Positions 18,035 through 27,493 of a stretch of DNA of 64,000 nucleotides are shown here, one piece after another. The number at the start of each line of letters is the position of its first letter. Positions within the stretch are counted from its first letter, which is position 1. Source of the stretch: Polynucleobacter necessarius (lineage in GTDB: Bacteria; Pseudomonadota; Gammaproteobacteria; Burkholderiales; Burkholderiaceae); assembly GCA_900095165.1 (NCBI GenBank), contig LT606947.1, positions 558,001 to 622,000 of the forward strand. The letters run 5' to 3'. The notes beneath the pieces were generated by a model. The model saw only the letters and a program-made list of their open reading frames with translations, was not told where the DNA came from and searched no databases. The translations under genes and the position numbers were made by a program.

Positions 18035-19203
18035 CGCAGTACTTTAGACGATTTCAGCGGAATGTGTTGCTCAAGTTCATCGACATACGCTGCCATACCT
18101 TCATGTTCACGTTCTAAGAAGCGCTTCGCCGCATTGTAAAAGCCGGGGCCTTCAATCCAGTGGGCGGATTGTAGGGTGGTGGGTAAAAATCCTCTGGCCA
18201 TCTTGTGCTCGCCCTGAGCACCACCCTCAAATATCTCAATACCTTCCTTGATGCAATATTCAATGGCTTGGTAATAGGCCAATTCAAAATGAAGACAAGG
18301 AATATGTGCGATAGCGCCCCAATAACGGCCATATGCTTTTGAAGTCAAACGATCAACTACAAGCAATGACGATGCTATAGGATTGCCATTCTGAAAGGCA
18401 TTAATGAGATGGAAATTCTCTGGCATGCTACTACCAAGCAATTGAATACATTCCTCCGTTAGGTAGGGTGAAGATCGGTGCTCGATATAGGTATTTTCAT
18501 AGCATCGATAGAAGAAGACCAAATCATCCGGGGTGGCAATCGACCCAGGAATATGACGATAGGCAATTTGATGACTCTCTACAGCGGCACGTTCTCGCCG
18601 AATATTCTTGCGGCGCTTCATCGTTAAGTCAGCAAGAAATTGTTCAAAATCTTGGTATCCCGAATTATGCCAGTGGAATTGAACGGAGTCGCGTAGCATG
18701 AATCCTTGCTTTTTGAGTTCATCAAGTTCACTAGGCTCTGGAAAGAGAATGTGGGCAGAGGAGAGGGCGTTTTGACTTACGAGTGATTTCAGGCCCCAGA
18801 TTAAGGCCTCTTGAGCGGCAGGCTTATCCACATTTGATGACACAAGAAGTCTTGGCCCGCGAACGGGTGTAAATGGGATTGCGGAGAGTGCTTTTGGGTA
18901 ATAAGGCATGCCGTTCTGTTCATAAGCCTGCGCCCAGGCCCAATCAAAAACAAATTCACCATAGGAATGCTGCTTGAGGTAAAGAGGCATTGCGCCAAGA
19001 ATTCTTGGTTGGGAACCCTCTGCTAACAAGTGAGCCACTTGCCAGCCAGTATTACCACCTACGCACCCAGTTAGCTCTAAAGCATATAGAAATGCATGCT
19101 TTAAGAATGGCCCGGTATCCGGCGCAAGTAATGTATTCCAGTCGGCCTCAGCAGCTTCCGAAAGACTTTGAATTACTCGAAGCTTGAGAGCACCCTGTTT
19201 CAC
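18031..19203 (-). CDS. FemAB-like / GNAT-fold N-acyltransferase (DUF482 family)
   Basis: This 390-aa cytoplasmic protein of the PF04339-type family, related to FemAB aminoacyltransferases, has SVQFHWHNSGYQDFEQFL, LTMKRRKNIRRERAAV, a GRYWGA segment and FEGGAQGEHKMARGF in the C-terminal half. The substrate is unknown. It ends in TGA overlapping the next gene, which shows TGA works as a stop in this genome. The frame is intact. Confidence 0.8.
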   Translation of the reverse strand: MKQGALKLRVIQSLSEAAEADWNTLLAPDTGPFLKHAFLYALELTGCVGGNTGWQVAHLLAEGSQPRILGAMPLYLKQHSYGEFVFDWAWAQAYEQNGMPYYPKALSAIPFTPVRGPRLLVSSNVDKPAAQEALIWGLKSLVSQNALSSAHILFPEPSELDELKKQGFMLRDSVQFHWHNSGYQDFEQFLADLTMKRRKNIRRERAAVESHQIAYRHIPGSIATPDDLVFFYRCYENTYIEHRSSPYLTEECIQLLGSSMPENFHLINAFQNGNPIASSLLVVDRLTSKAYGRYWGAIAHIPCLHFELAYYQAIEYCIKEGIEIFEGGAQGEHKMARGFLPTTLQSAHWIEGPGFYNAAKRFLEREHEGMAAYVDELEQHIPLKSSKVLR

Positions 19204-19217
19204 CTGGAGAGAGAAAA

Positions 19218-19604
19218 TCAGTGTTGAATTAACTCAATCTTGTAACCATCTGAATCAGTAACAAATGCGATGATAGTGTCACCGCCCATTACTGGACCCG
19301 CTTCACGAGTCACATTGCCGCCTGATGCCTTGATCTTCTTGCAAGCAGCATAAGCATCGGGAATGCTGATTGCAATGTGGCCATAAGCAGTGCCTAAGTC
19401 ATAGCCATCAACACCATCGTTATAGGTTAGCTCAATCTCAGATTGCCCATCTGCGTTTCCTTTTCCGAAGCCAACAAATGCCAAAGAGTATTTCTGTTCT
19501 GGGTGCTCGGTAGTGCGAAGCAGGTTCATGCCTAAAACTTTGGTATAGAAATCAATCGAGCGAGTCATATTGCCGGCTCTAAGCATGGTGTGCAGGATCA
19601 TCAT
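19218..19604 (-). CDS. gloA: Lactoylglutathione lyase (glyoxalase I)
   Basis: This metal-dependent enzyme converts the methylglyoxal-glutathione hemithioacetal to S-lactoylglutathione. At 128 aa, it carries [22 protein letters not shown], the metal-ligand segments around YGHIAI and [14 protein letters not shown], and the full glyoxalase I pattern. The gene lies just upstream of the DUF482 gene. The frame is intact. Confidence 0.92.
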   Translation of the reverse strand: MMILHTMLRAGNMTRSIDFYTKVLGMNLLRTTEHPEQKYSLAFVGFGKGNADGQSEIELTYNDGVDGYDLGTAYGHIAISIPDAYAACKKIKASGGNVTREAGPVMGGDTIIAFVTDSDGYKIELIQH

Positions 19605-19644
19605 TCTTCAAATATAAAGGTAAACGTAGTTTCTCGTTGGGCAT

Positions 19645-19673
19645 GAAAAAAACCCAGGGGATTGACCTGGGTT
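19645..19673 (-). terminator. Intrinsic terminator of the parvulin gene
   Basis: Stem AACCCAGG / CCTGGGTT (19651-19658 with 19666-19673) with a seven-base loop, followed on the minus strand by a run of T (plus-strand A-run 19645-19652). It lies 24 bases after the peptidyl-prolyl isomerase stop. Confidence 0.85.
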
Positions 19674-19696
19674 TGTGAGCTCAAGGGAGTTTTGCT

Positions 19697-20491
19697 TTAC
19701 TGAATCTTTGCCTTAGCGCGAAACTTTTGCATTAACTCAGAGAATTTAGCTTTTTGCCAATTTTGGTCTGCGGTGATCATTTGCTTTAGCTGGTCTTTAA
19801 TTTCTTCCATGCTAGGAGCCTTCACGTCGCGTACATCATCCAATTTAATAATGTGCCAGCCGTATTGAGTTTTGACTGGTTTGTCAGTAACTTGACCTTT
19901 TTTCAGCTGGACCATCGCCTTAGAAAATTCAGGTACCAGCGCTTTATCGCTTACCCAACCGAGATCTCCGCCATTAGGGGCGGAGCCAGGGTCCTTCGAC
20001 TTTTCTTTGGCAATTTGCTCAAAGTTACCGCCAGCTTTAATTTGCGCTGTGATTTCTTTCGCATCAGCCTCTTTTTCAACCAGAATATGTTCTACGTGAT
20101 ATTCCTTACCGGTGTACTGACCCTTAACTTGTTCGTAAGCGGCTTTCAGCTCAGCCTCCGCAACACCTTCTTTTTCAACATAGTCCTCAAATACTGCCGC
20201 AATCAAAATACCCATTTTGGATTGCTCAAGCTGATCGCGAACTGACTCCTTCTGCATTACGCCACGATTATTGGCTTCTTGCAAAATGAGTTCACGGGTT
20301 ACAAGCATTTCTCTTGCTTGATCTCGCACTTGCGGATTGTCGGGTTGATTCGATTTTTGAACCAATTTATCCAATTGCGCTTTAGGAATTGCTTTGCCAT
20401 TCACGATGGCAGCATTCTGTGCGTAGACAGCTGATGAGAGAAGTGCAGTGCTAAAAGCGCTTATGGTCAAAATTTGGCGTGTGTTCAACAT
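19697..20491 (-). CDS. Periplasmic parvulin-type peptidyl-prolyl cis-trans isomerase
   Basis: This 264-aa foldase has a signal ending SAVYAQ, an N-terminal chaperone helix region (GKAIPKAQLDKLVQ) and one PPIC domain (YHVEHILVEKEADAKEI, KDPGSAPNGGDLGWVSD, TQYGWHIIKLDDVR). It helps fold exported proteins. It is followed by a strong terminator. Confidence 0.9.
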   Translation of the reverse strand: MLNTRQILTISAFSTALLSSAVYAQNAAIVNGKAIPKAQLDKLVQKSNQPDNPQVRDQAREMLVTRELILQEANNRGVMQKESVRDQLEQSKMGILIAAVFEDYVEKEGVAEAELKAAYEQVKGQYTGKEYHVEHILVEKEADAKEITAQIKAGGNFEQIAKEKSKDPGSAPNGGDLGWVSDKALVPEFSKAMVQLKKGQVTDKPVKTQYGWHIIKLDDVRDVKAPSMEEIKDQLKQMITADQNWQKAKFSELMQKFRAKAKIQ

Positions 20492-20543
20492 GGATTGGGG
20501 AATATAAGTATGTGTAAAAAAGAAATCTTAATGCAATCTATGG

Positions 20544-20828
20544 CTAATTGGTGCTTTCACTAGGTGTGAAAGCCAAGATAGTAAGGGCATGGATGGCGGC
20601 AGGGAAGTGCGTATTTAACGCGGCATAGATGGCCCTATGGCGAGCTACCTTGCTCATTCCATCGAATTCTGGGGCTACGATAGTAAGCTTAAAGTGCCCA
20701 CCACCAGAAGCCGCTCCAGCGTGACCTGCATGCAGATGGCTTTCATCTTCAATATTCAACTGGATCAGCTGAAACGCTAACTTCAGATCTGCTTCGAATA
20801 AGGCAATTCGATCTTGATTGATGCTCAT
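20544..20828 (-). CDS. BolA family protein
   Basis: This 94-aa protein has the BolA pattern of a helix (LKLAFQLIQLNIEDESHLHAGH), the core HFKLTIVAPEFDGMSKVARHRAIYAAL and IHALTILAFTP. The histidines are those used with monothiol glutaredoxins to bind Fe-S clusters. The start overlaps the TGA of the upstream yciB gene. Confidence 0.88.
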   Translation of the reverse strand: MSINQDRIALFEADLKLAFQLIQLNIEDESHLHAGHAGAASGGGHFKLTIVAPEFDGMSKVARHRAIYAALNTHFPAAIHALTILAFTPSESTN

Positions 20829-21373
20829 TCCGCAGGGTGCTCCATATGGCGACTAAGCCAGACCCCTTGAAGGATGACGAAAATCACTAGTAGTCCTGTG
20901 CTACCAAATAGCTTGAAATTGACCCAAGTTTCTTCTGAATACTCAAAGGCGATATAGAGGTTAAGGACACCCATAAAAAAGAAGAATACTGCCCAGGCCA
21001 TATTCACTCGATGCCAAACAGATATAGAGCTGTGCTCCTTGAGGGTAATCTGCTTGCTCATCAAGGCTTGAATCCAATTCTTTTGGAAGAACTGCGCGCT
21101 AATAAATAGGGCGCCAGCAAATAACCAGTAAAGAGCGGTTGGTTTCAGTTGAATAAAGGTTTTGTCATGCAAGAAGATTGTGAAGCTACCAAAAACCAGA
21201 ATCATGACAAGGCTGACCCATTGCATTGCATCTATTTTTCGATGACGGTAGTACACCCACAAAATTTGCCCGATGGTGGCAACCATAACTACGATAGTTG
21301 CGGTGTAGATATCACCAAATTTAAAGGCAATAAAAAAGAGGATGATGGGAAAGAGGTCGAATAGAAATTTCAT
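20825..21373 (-). CDS. yciB: Inner membrane intracellular septation protein (YciB/IspZ)
   Basis: This 182-aa, five-span membrane protein is involved in cell-envelope synthesis and septation. Typical start MKFLFDLFPIILFFIAFKF and the conserved HRVNMAWAVFFFFMGVLNLY segment. It ends with TGA overlapping bolA. The frame is intact. Confidence 0.92.
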   Translation of the reverse strand: MKFLFDLFPIILFFIAFKFGDIYTATIVVMVATIGQILWVYYRHRKIDAMQWVSLVMILVFGSFTIFLHDKTFIQLKPTALYWLFAGALFISAQFFQKNWIQALMSKQITLKEHSSISVWHRVNMAWAVFFFFMGVLNLYIAFEYSEETWVNFKLFGSTGLLVIFVILQGVWLSRHMEHPAE

Positions 21374-21399
21374 GCAGTGATTATCCAGCTATTTGAAGA

Positions 21400-21822
21400 T
21401 TATTTTGCTTTATTGGGGGTGGCATTGTCAGAGGTGTCAAATTTCAAGGAGGCTGAGTTAATGCAGTAGCGCAATCTCGTAGGTTGGGGCCCATCATCAA
21501 ACACATGCCCCAAATGGGCATCGCATTTGCTACAGCGCACTTCCGTGCGAATCATTCCATGTGAGCTATCCCGAATTTCGGTAATTGACTCAATGTTTTC
21601 TGGTGCGTTATAGCTCGGCCAGCCGCAACCTGCATCAAACTTAGTGGAAGATTGAAATAATAGCGTGTCACAACAGATGCAGCGGTATTGGCCGGCAGCC
21701 CAGTGATCCCAATACTCGCCGGTAAAAGGCCTTTCGGTTGCTGCCTCTCGCGTGACCCGATATTGGATATCGCTCAGTGAGTTTTTATATTCTTGATCTG
21801 TTTTCTTAGTCATGGTGGTCAA
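21400..21822 (-). CDS. msrB: Peptide-methionine (R)-S-oxide reductase MsrB
   Basis: MsrB repairs R-methionine sulfoxide in proteins. It has the zinc-binding cysteine pairs CICC and [12 protein letters not shown], the GCGWPSY motif and the catalytic cysteine in [10 protein letters not shown]. Length is 140 aa. The gene is in the same direction as yciB and bolA, spacer 26 bp. Confidence 0.94.
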   Translation of the reverse strand: MTTMTKKTDQEYKNSLSDIQYRVTREAATERPFTGEYWDHWAAGQYRCICCDTLLFQSSTKFDAGCGWPSYNAPENIESITEIRDSSHGMIRTEVRCSKCDAHLGHVFDDGPQPTRLRYCINSASLKFDTSDNATPNKAK

Positions 21823-21831
21823 TGTGTTTAG

Positions 21832-23298
21832 TTATGAGGAGCAACTGACTGGTATAGCCTGCATATCCACAGGTGGTGATTTTGAATAATGCTCAAACGT
21901 CTCTTGCTCATCAAACGGATGCATGAGTATCTGATGCAATTTTTGAACTTCAGAAAAATCATCCTGCTGGGCTTTTTCAATAGCGGCTTGAGCTAAATAA
22001 TTTCGTAGGATGTATTTTGGGTTGACTTGGTTCATCAGGCCATTTCTTTCTGCATCATTTAAGAGCTCAGATTGAAGCCTATTAACGTAATCAGCAAACC
22101 ATTGGTCGATATTTTCACGATCAACAAATTCATCTTTCTGCAGAATCTCTATCGGCATGGAGTCTTTCTTGATGTTGCTGAGGCTACGAAAGAAATTAGT
22201 AAAATCTATCTTTGAGTCATGCATCGCTTGCAGTAGGCGCTCAATTAATGCGGTGTCGCCATCTTCCTTAGACTGTAAGCCTAATTTAGAACGAAATAGT
22301 TGATGCCACTCTTTTGTATAAATAACTGAAAATTCTTCGAGTGCGGAGCGAAGAAGGTCTTGAGATTCTTCTGCGGAATGCTCGAGCTCTAGCAAGGGGA
22401 GCATTGCGCTTGCAAGACAGGCCATATTCCAATACATGATTTGAGGTTGACGATGATAAGCATATCGACCACCATGATCGCTATGGTTGCAAATATGATC
22501 GATTTGAAACTGATCTAAAAAGCCGAAAGGGCCATAGTCGATAGTGAGCCCTAGGACGCTAGTATTGTCACTATTTAAAACGCCATGACAGAATCCTACC
22601 GATTGCCACTGGGCAACCAATTTTGCATTGCGAGCACTAATTTCTTTGAATAGATTTAGATAAGGACCTTTGTTAGCAAGACACTCTGGATAGAATTCAG
22701 CAATCAACAGATCCGCAAGCTCTTTTAGGCGCACAACATTTTGCAATGAGGCAAAGTGCTCAAAGTGCCCAACACGAATAAAGCTCGGTGCAATGCGAGA
22801 GCATATCGCTGCGGTTTCCATGGTTTCTCGCCTGACAGCTTGCTTTGACCCCACCAATGCAAGAGCTCGACTGGTAGGAAGACCAAGGGCATGCATTGCT
22901 TCGCTACACAAGAACTCGCGAATAGAGGATCTCAAAACTGCTCTGCCATCACCCATTCTCGAATAGTGAGTTCTACCAGCACCTTTTAATTGGAGCTCGA
23001 GATTATTGATATCTCCGAGCAAGATGGTGCGACCATCACCTAGCTGCCCCGCCCACGAGCCAAACTGATGGCCGCTATAGACTGTAGAGATTGGGTTTGA
23101 AAATATCAACTCCCCAGCATTGAGTTGATTCCCTGCCAGTACATCTAGCCACTCAGGATCCTTTGGAAGGTTATTTGCTCGTAGTTCCACCCCAAGTAAC
23201 TTGGCGACAGAGGGTGAAAATGCCACCCAATAGGGGTTAGGTAGTGGAGTGGGCGGAGTGGGCCGACAGACGTCATCGCCACGAAGATTAAAAGGCAT
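21832..23298 (-). CDS. selO: SelO pseudokinase-type protein AMPylase (YdiU)
   Basis: SelO adds AMP to redox proteins using an inverted protein-kinase fold. Features are YSGHQFGSWAGQLGDGRTILLG, ELQLKGAGRTHYSRMGDGRAVLRSS split over the N-half, the catalytic NSDNTSVLGLTIDYGPFGFLD, and a C-terminal tail with cysteines (PVSCSS) in the position where many relatives have a redox Cys or Sec. Length is 488 aa. The start is at ATG 23298. Confidence 0.92.
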   Translation of the reverse strand: MPFNLRGDDVCRPTPPTPLPNPYWVAFSPSVAKLLGVELRANNLPKDPEWLDVLAGNQLNAGELIFSNPISTVYSGHQFGSWAGQLGDGRTILLGDINNLELQLKGAGRTHYSRMGDGRAVLRSSIREFLCSEAMHALGLPTSRALALVGSKQAVRRETMETAAICSRIAPSFIRVGHFEHFASLQNVVRLKELADLLIAEFYPECLANKGPYLNLFKEISARNAKLVAQWQSVGFCHGVLNSDNTSVLGLTIDYGPFGFLDQFQIDHICNHSDHGGRYAYHRQPQIMYWNMACLASAMLPLLELEHSAEESQDLLRSALEEFSVIYTKEWHQLFRSKLGLQSKEDGDTALIERLLQAMHDSKIDFTNFFRSLSNIKKDSMPIEILQKDEFVDRENIDQWFADYVNRLQSELLNDAERNGLMNQVNPKYILRNYLAQAAIEKAQQDDFSEVQKLHQILMHPFDEQETFEHYSKSPPVDMQAIPVSCSS

Positions 23299-23353
23299 AT
23301 TTTGTATTCTATGGGTAATTCACAAGCGTTGCAGAAGCATCTAAAATGACCCT

Positions 23354-23837
23354 ATGACAAATAAAGTACAGCTGAATGCGGCAACTCAGCTTGCCAATCT
23401 GGGCGAAGAACTCAACGTCCCTTTTTTAAAACTCCTCGGTGTGCGTCTGATTAGCGCCGAAATGGGTAAAGGCGAAATACTTCTAGCCCTTAAACCTGAG
23501 CACACGAACACCTGGGATGTAGCTCATGGCGGCGTATTAACTTACCCTAATGGATGTTGCTATGGCCGTGGCTGCGCGTTCTAGCGATCCTGGAGATCGT
23601 AGCGTTGTAACCGTGGAGATGAAAAATAATTTCATGCAGGCTGCCAATGGCATCTTGAGGGTAAAAGCAGATACCGTACGACGTACCGCTACGATGGCAT
23701 TTTGTGAGGCTAAGCTCTATAACGATCAAGGTGAAATCTGTTGTATGGCAACAGGTACATTCCAGTTTCTAAAACGACCGGCTGCTAAAGATGCAAATGG
23801 TGAACGCGTTGTGAATGAAGATTCGATTCAGAAGTAA
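23354..23837 (+). pseudogene. PaaI-type hotdog thioesterase, frameshifted
   Basis: This is a small acyl-CoA thioesterase of the PaaI group. The first frame (23354-23584) gives the N-terminus to WDVAHGGVLT. The second (23550-23837) gives MDVAMAVAARSSDPGDRSVVTVEM-type sequence and the C-terminus. Removing one T from ACTTACC near 23539-23545 restores HGGVLTTLMDVAMAVA exactly, so a one-base insertion is the single lesion. The rest of the sequence looks undamaged, so the event is recent or a sequencing error. Confidence 0.85.
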
Positions 23838-23860
23838 ATATTTACGCGTGTATTGATTGC

Positions 23861-24718
23861 TTAAACGAAGAGATTTGATCCTGGAGCAGCACTGAGCTCT
23901 CCAGTGACAACATCGTGGCCCACGGTGTCATTTGCATCAAACCGCCTCTCCACCATCTCAAACTGACCATCCTTACGAACACGCAAAATAGTGCTCGATC
24001 GTGTTCCATAAGAAGGTGTCTTAATAAATGCGGCAGATAAGGCTTTTTCCCAATCTGAGTTCACGCCAGTACTCGGCAACTCTTGTGGGTTTGCTTCATG
24101 TGTATCGGCCAATACGCGCAAATAGTGATCTGCGTTTTTAAATTTACCGCTGTCCATCGCTAGTGTTTGAGCAAAAGCTGCTACTCGATGATTCACTTTT
24201 GGCCATGGAGTATCTAGCATGGCATTGGAGAGGCCATAGACTCCAGGGTTCAGGGCTTGTTCTGGAAATACTTTTCGTGGGCGAATATTTTGAGCCATCA
24301 TGAGGTGATTGCTGACCCAGTGCATTTCTGCATTCTCGGGATCACTGAGATCTGCCATCAATAAATTGAAACCGTTGTACTGCTCAAACCTCTTAGCATT
24401 CTCTTGAATGTAAGCATGGGGTTTATGCTGGCCTGTTAGGTAGCGTAGGCTGAGCTCTCCACGCGTTCTTGCGTCAGGATTTTTTTCACTCGGCGCCCTG
24501 ACATTAGTGAGTGCAGCAAAGCGACCAGTCTTGGTAAACCCAAGCCATGTGCCGGGACTGCCTAATACTTCTGCCTTATCTTTTCCTGCAAAAAGATTAG
24601 GGTGCTCTGACCACCATCCCATTGGTTCAGTATCACGCTCATAAAATTCATCTCGATTCGCCGCTACAACCAGAGGGTAGTCTGGGTGTGATTTCCAGGC
24701 GAAGAGAATTAGGCACAT
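23861..24718 (-). CDS. NRDE / TANGO2 family protein
   Basis: This 285-aa protein begins MCLILFAWKSHPDYPLVVAANRDEFY with the Asn-Arg-Asp-Glu motif that names the family, followed by GSPGTWLGFTKTGRFAALTNVR. Eukaryotic TANGO2 is tied to heme trafficking and lipid metabolism. The bacterial role is not known. The N-terminal Cys may be a hydrolase-type nucleophile after Met removal (inference). The frame is intact. Confidence 0.85.
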   Translation of the reverse strand: MCLILFAWKSHPDYPLVVAANRDEFYERDTEPMGWWSEHPNLFAGKDKAEVLGSPGTWLGFTKTGRFAALTNVRAPSEKNPDARTRGELSLRYLTGQHKPHAYIQENAKRFEQYNGFNLLMADLSDPENAEMHWVSNHLMMAQNIRPRKVFPEQALNPGVYGLSNAMLDTPWPKVNHRVAAFAQTLAMDSGKFKNADHYLRVLADTHEANPQELPSTGVNSDWEKALSAAFIKTPSYGTRSSTILRVRKDGQFEMVERRFDANDTVGHDVVTGELSAAPGSNLFV

Positions 24719-24745
24719 AACAAAATAATTGGCAGGGTAATGAAA

Positions 24746-25753
24746 TTAAATTTCTATTAGATGGTAGGGTAGTTGGTCTATTTCTAACACAGGGCCGCTA
24801 CTCATGGCTAGGTGGATTTGTCCTAACTCAAGAGCATCTAACTTGCACTCAACCTGAAGATCAATACGATCTGGTTGACTTGGATTGCTAGCCGCTAGAA
24901 CCACCATACCGCATGGTTGGCTAGCATCACTATCATGAAATAACTCTACACCAGGCTTGGCGAGATCCAAAGCCGAGTCACTTGATTGAATATGTGCGAG
25001 TTGCAGTCTGCGCTTGACTGCACCGCGATATTGGCTGCGGGCAACAATTTCTTGACCCGGGTAGCAACCTTTTTTGAAATCCACGCCAGCAACCGATTCA
25101 AAATTAATCATCTGTGGAACAAACTGTTCTTGAGTGGCCAGCACAATACGCGGAATTGCACTTAACACCTCTAAAAAATTCCATTGGATGAGGGCGGCCT
25201 CATCAACCAAGGATGTATCAGTATCAGACTTTCTTTTTGCAATCAGAGTGCGTCCAAAGGATTTTCCGTTAACAAGCACATCAGGCATTCGCAATGCGAG
25301 AGCATCGTTGGGTATCGCAATCGATTGCTCGAATTGTAAGTTTTGATAGGAGCCAAATACATCCCAGTCGTTCGAAGCATCCAACACTTTCACCTTTGAG
25401 CGCAGAATGTACATCGCCAATCGCTTGGCAGTACTGGCGGCAATATCTTTAGAGATGAAAAGTGCAAAAAGATCATCAGAATCAGCGGATTCTGGAAATA
25501 AGGCAAGCCAAGCGCTGGCCAAAAGCCGTCCTTTGGGGTTGCAGTACCCAACTAGGCGAACAGCTCCTGGAGCCTGGGCGGTTTCACCTGGAAGGGTTCG
25601 TTTCAGGCTGATTACGGAATTACTTAATTGACCTTGAAGTAAGGTTGCTGCATCAGGACCCTCGATCAGGATTAAGCCCCAATTGGTCAGGGCAGTAAAT
25701 CCATGATCGTGACTGGTGGACGGCGCTTGGGTGTTTTTCGGGCTTTGGGTCAT
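24746..25753 (-). CDS. ygfZ: Folate-binding protein YgfZ
   Basis: This tetrahydrofolate-dependent protein, related to the GcvT T-protein, supports repair or assembly of certain Fe-S enzymes and tRNA thiomethylation. The signature KGCYPGQEIVARSQYRG is complete with its essential cysteine. Length is 335 aa. It is divergent from mltG with starts only 20 bp apart. Confidence 0.9.
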   Translation of the reverse strand: MTQSPKNTQAPSTSHDHGFTALTNWGLILIEGPDAATLLQGQLSNSVISLKRTLPGETAQAPGAVRLVGYCNPKGRLLASAWLALFPESADSDDLFALFISKDIAASTAKRLAMYILRSKVKVLDASNDWDVFGSYQNLQFEQSIAIPNDALALRMPDVLVNGKSFGRTLIAKRKSDTDTSLVDEAALIQWNFLEVLSAIPRIVLATQEQFVPQMINFESVAGVDFKKGCYPGQEIVARSQYRGAVKRRLQLAHIQSSDSALDLAKPGVELFHDSDASQPCGMVVLAASNPSQPDRIDLQVECKLDALELGQIHLAMSSGPVLEIDQLPYHLIEI

Positions 25754-25772
25754 GTCCTTTTATCATAGCTCG

Positions 25773-26849
25773 ATGAGCAGAAAATTTCAGAAAAGAACTC
25801 TTTTTACAACGCCTTCGAATGGTGGGACATGGAAATCCTATGCGCTCTACTCGGCCGGCTTTCTTATTCTTCTATATGGAGCAATCTTCCTGTGGCCGGT
25901 TGTGCCGGATGTATCAAATATCCCGGCGGGCTCAGTGTACAAGGTCAAGATTGCCCCTCAATCAGGGTTATCAGCCATTTCGAAGCAGCTATCAGAGCAA
26001 GGCGTATCCACCAATCCACTGACTCTGCATATCGCGGCAAGAGTACTTTTTGTTGGCCCCAAGCTTAAGCCGGGCACCTATCTATTAGCACCTCGTGCAA
26101 GCTTGGGAAATGTTTTACTACAAATTGCCCGTGGTGACCGGGTTAGGGAGAGTATAGCCATCATTCCCGGCATAACTATATGGCAGCTGAGAAGCCTCAT
26201 AGATAGCCATCCAGCCCTTATTCATCAAACCAAGGGGATGAGTTCTAAAGAATTGCTTCAGGCTATTGGGCTTGCTTATCCTGGTGATGAGGGCCTTTTC
26301 TATCCAGATGCTTATTTATTTGATCCAGATGACTCGGATATTTCAATTTACCGCAGAGCATCCCAAGCAATGCAAAAACAACTGACATCCGCCTGGGAAC
26401 AAAAAGATGCTACCTCGCCATTAAAAACCCCATACGACCTCCTCATTTTGGGTTCTATCGTTGAAAAGGAGACAGGGCGCTCTAGTGATAGATCTCTGGT
26501 TGCAGCGGTCTTTGTTAATCGCCTTAAGATCAATATGCCACTTCAGACCGATCCAACCGTAATTTATGGTGTTGGCTCTAAATTTGACGGCAATCTTCGA
26601 AAAGCAGATTTACGTAAAGACAATCCCTACAATACTTATATGCACAAAGGTTTACCGCCAACACCGATAGCAATGCCGAGTAAGGAATCCCTCCTGGCTG
26701 TGATGCATCCTGCAAAAAGCGATGCTATTTACTTTGTCGCACGCGGTGATGGCAGCAGCCATTTTTCCAAAACCTTAAAAGAACATGAAAATGCTGTTGA
26801 TCAATTTCAACGCAAACGCAATATAACCACTAAATCGAATTCACAGTAA
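25773..26849 (+). CDS. mltG: Endolytic murein transglycosylase MltG
   Basis: MltG cuts nascent glycan strands at the inner membrane and sets their length. It has one N-terminal membrane span (about residues 20-37, [14 protein letters not shown]), a LysM-like middle region and the YceG domain with SIVEKETG (catalytic Glu), [35 protein letters not shown] and [18 protein letters not shown] 25773 ([10 protein letters not shown]) is the likely start. The longer frames overlap divergent ygfZ. It is followed by tmk after 5 bp. Confidence 0.9.
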   Translation: MSRKFQKRTLFTTPSNGGTWKSYALYSAGFLILLYGAIFLWPVVPDVSNIPAGSVYKVKIAPQSGLSAISKQLSEQGVSTNPLTLHIAARVLFVGPKLKPGTYLLAPRASLGNVLLQIARGDRVRESIAIIPGITIWQLRSLIDSHPALIHQTKGMSSKELLQAIGLAYPGDEGLFYPDAYLFDPDDSDISIYRRASQAMQKQLTSAWEQKDATSPLKTPYDLLILGSIVEKETGRSSDRSLVAAVFVNRLKINMPLQTDPTVIYGVGSKFDGNLRKADLRKDNPYNTYMHKGLPPTPIAMPSKESLLAVMHPAKSDAIYFVARGDGSSHFSKTLKEHENAVDQFQRKRNITTKSNSQ

Positions 26850-26854
26850 TCGTT

Positions 26855-27493
26855 ATGACAACTCTATTACCAGGTTATTTCATTAGTTTTGAGGGCATCG
26901 ATGGCGCAGGAAAGAGCACGCATATTGACTCTTTTGCCAAGCTCTTAAAAGAACGCCATCCAGATCGTGATGTTGTTATGACAAGAGAGCCTGGCGGCAC
27001 TCAGCTAGGCGAACAACTGCGTGCCTTATTACTTGACGCCCCCATGAATATTGAGACCGAAGCACTGTTAATGTTTGCGGCACGGCGTGAGCATATTGCG
27101 CAAGTAATTGAGCCAGCGTTAATGTCCGGAAAGATTGTTATTTCCGATCGCTTTACGGATGCTAGTTTTGCTTATCAAGGTGGTGGTCGCGGCTTAAGTC
27201 TCGAAAGGTTAAATGATTTAGAGTGCTGGGTGCAAGGTCGTCCAGACGGCTCTTTACTTCAACCTAATCTCACTTTTCTTTTTGACTTGCCCGGTTCCGT
27301 TGCTGAAGCCAGAAGATCCAGGGTGAGGGCGCCAGATAAGTTTGAGAAGATGGATTTAGATTTCTTTGAAAAGGTTCGCCAAGAATATCTCCGTAGAGCA
27401 AAGGCTGATCCACGACGCTTTTATTTAGTGGATGCCACCCGTACGACAGATGTGATTTGGAATGATCTTGAATCATTGGAAATCAAACTGTAA
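26855..27493 (+). CDS. tmk: Thymidylate kinase
   Basis: Tmk phosphorylates dTMP to dTDP. The P-loop is [11 protein letters not shown], the DR(Y/F) motif reads [17 protein letters not shown], and [14 protein letters not shown] is the dTMP-binding loop. Length is 212 aa. The stop is directly followed by the holB start, so the mltG-tmk-holB-tatD genes form one operon. Confidence 0.95.
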   Translation: MTTLLPGYFISFEGIDGAGKSTHIDSFAKLLKERHPDRDVVMTREPGGTQLGEQLRALLLDAPMNIETEALLMFAARREHIAQVIEPALMSGKIVISDRFTDASFAYQGGGRGLSLERLNDLECWVQGRPDGSLLQPNLTFLFDLPGSVAEARRSRVRAPDKFEKMDLDFFEKVRQEYLRRAKADPRRFYLVDATRTTDVIWNDLESLEIKL

